From Methylococcaceae bacterium (GTDB taxonomy: Bacteria > Pseudomonadota > Gammaproteobacteria > Methylococcales > Methylomonadaceae), in the NCBI GenBank assembly GCA_005779525.1, contig SXIZ01000198.1, positions 1 to 15,580 of the forward strand: a stretch of DNA of 15,580 bases, given 5' to 3'. Shown here one piece after another: positions 15,081 through 15,580 of this stretch (positions are counted from its first letter, which is position 1; every line of letters begins with the position of its first letter). Position numbers and translations under genes: made by a program. The notes beneath the pieces are model-generated. The model worked only from the letters and a program-made list of their open reading frames with translations. It did no database searches and had not been told where the DNA came from.

Positions 15081-15286
15081 TTTACATCTGTTTTTAACAC
15101 TGCGAGAACTTCAGCTTCTGCAACATAATTATTGCTTCTACCCTCAGCAATAGCATTAGCCAAACCTACTTCTTCCAAAGCATCCAAAATGACTTCATAT
15201 AAAACTTCTCGTTTTGACTTAGCCATTTCAATGATAACTTCAGTCAGTAATTGTTTGGTTTTTTCATCACTTATTGAAAGTTCCAT
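15077..15286 (-). CDS. Antitoxin of the RelE/ParE-like module
   Basis: The 69-residue protein is predicted mainly helical and acidic, with MELSISDEKTKQLLTEVIIEMAKSK-type start and a C-terminal part rich in alanine and glutamate ending KTDVK. No DNA-binding motif is clear, so it is not assigned to a named antitoxin family. The call rests on its size and its four-base overlap with the RelE-like toxin. The ATG at 15286 has AAAGGAGA upstream at good spacing. It is the first gene of the possible antitoxin-toxin-Uma2-fhcD-fhcC unit. Confidence 0.75.
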   Translation of the reverse strand: MELSISDEKTKQLLTEVIIEMAKSKREVLYEVILDALEEVGLANAIAEGRSNNYVAEAEVLAVLKTDVK

Positions 15287-15386
15287 ATTTTCTCCTTTGA
15301 GAATTATCTATAAAAGTTCGGTTGCATTTTATTTTACTTGAGACATCAGCATATTAAATGATAATTTACTTATTGCTTAAGTGAAG

Positions 15387-15402
15387 CTGCTTGTACTTGA
15401 CT
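15387..15402. repeat. 16-bp direct repeat, copy 2
   Basis: This is identical and in the same orientation to 2084-2099 (CTGCTTGTACTTGACT). It lies 101 bases upstream of the antitoxin ATG, compared with 85 for copy 1 relative to the flavoprotein ATG. The identity does not extend into the flanks. Confidence 0.5.
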
Positions 15403-15538
15403 CTTTCTGATCTCGTGGGGTAACAGCTACATATAGTGATTAAGCATAGATATCTGCTTTTTTATTACCTAAATAATTTTTATATAATTAAATTTATCAA
15501 GGTCTAGCAGTACTCAATATAGCCAAGCCCACGAAAAC

Positions 15539-15562
15539 ATAAAGAACCTTGTAATTCTTTAT
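15539..15562. other. Perfect 8-bp inverted repeat near the window end
   Basis: ATAAAGAA (15539-15546) pairs with TTCTTTAT (15555-15562) around an eight-base loop. The arms are AT-rich, so a stable hairpin is uncertain. It could be an operator or chance. Confidence 0.3.
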
Positions 15563-15580
15563 ACTGCCATAGGCGTAGAA

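Larger units (their letters stand above)
15287..15580. other. AT-rich non-coding stretch upstream of the antitoxin
   Basis: These 294 bases hold no supported gene. They presumably carry the promoter of the antitoxin-toxin unit, but no well-matched -35/-10 pair was identified. They contain the second copy of the 16-base repeat and an inverted repeat near the window end. A minus-strand frame of 27 codons runs from the edge to a TGA at 15497-15499 but is too short to call. Confidence 0.6.

Noticed and set aside
15497..15580. A minus-strand open frame of 27 codons entering from the right edge and ending in TGA, with a hydrophobic stretch
   Set aside because: A run of this length is easily open by chance, it has no recognisable motif, and its upstream part is not visible.

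Overview
The window looks like the chromosome of a gammaproteobacterial methylotroph, most probably a methanotroph of the Methylococcales type. The main evidence is fhcD and fhcC, subunits of the tetrahydromethanopterin-linked formyltransferase/hydrolase complex used for formaldehyde oxidation. The mla-murA-hisG-hisD gene order is also proteobacterial. This placement is inferred from gene content; no rRNA or tRNA gene is present.

Layout. Positions 1-1999 (minus) hold the N-terminal 666 codons of a large iron-sulphur flavoprotein, cut by the window edge, with GltD-like FAD and NAD(P) sites behind an unrecognised helical N-terminal region. Positions 2278-3373 hold a divergent pair, a DUF302-type lipoprotein (minus) and mobA (plus). 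Positions 3590-5713 encode a secreted PhoD-like phosphatase with an extra cysteine-bounded C-terminal module, followed by a strong intrinsic terminator. Positions 6031-11705 form a tightly packed plus-strand operon, mlaF-mlaE-mlaD-mlaB-murA-hisG-hisD, covering phospholipid transport, the first committed step of peptidoglycan synthesis and the first and last steps of histidine synthesis. The mlaC and bolA-like genes often found in this cluster are absent.

From 11749 to 15286 every gene is on the minus strand. In transcription order these are an antitoxin and RelE/ParE-like toxin, a Uma2-family nuclease-like protein, fhcD, fhcC, and a ribbon-helix-helix antitoxin with a VapC PIN toxin. The two C1-metabolism genes are therefore bracketed by accessory toxin-antitoxin genes, and fhcA and fhcB are not next to them inside the window. 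The last 294 bases hold no supported gene.

No complete new system is obvious. The points most worth a second look are the separated fhcDC pair behind the Uma2/toxin-antitoxin module, the mla operon without mlaC, the C-terminal module of the phosphatase, the unusual Fe-S flavoprotein, and a 16-base sequence repeated upstream of two unrelated minus-strand transcription units.
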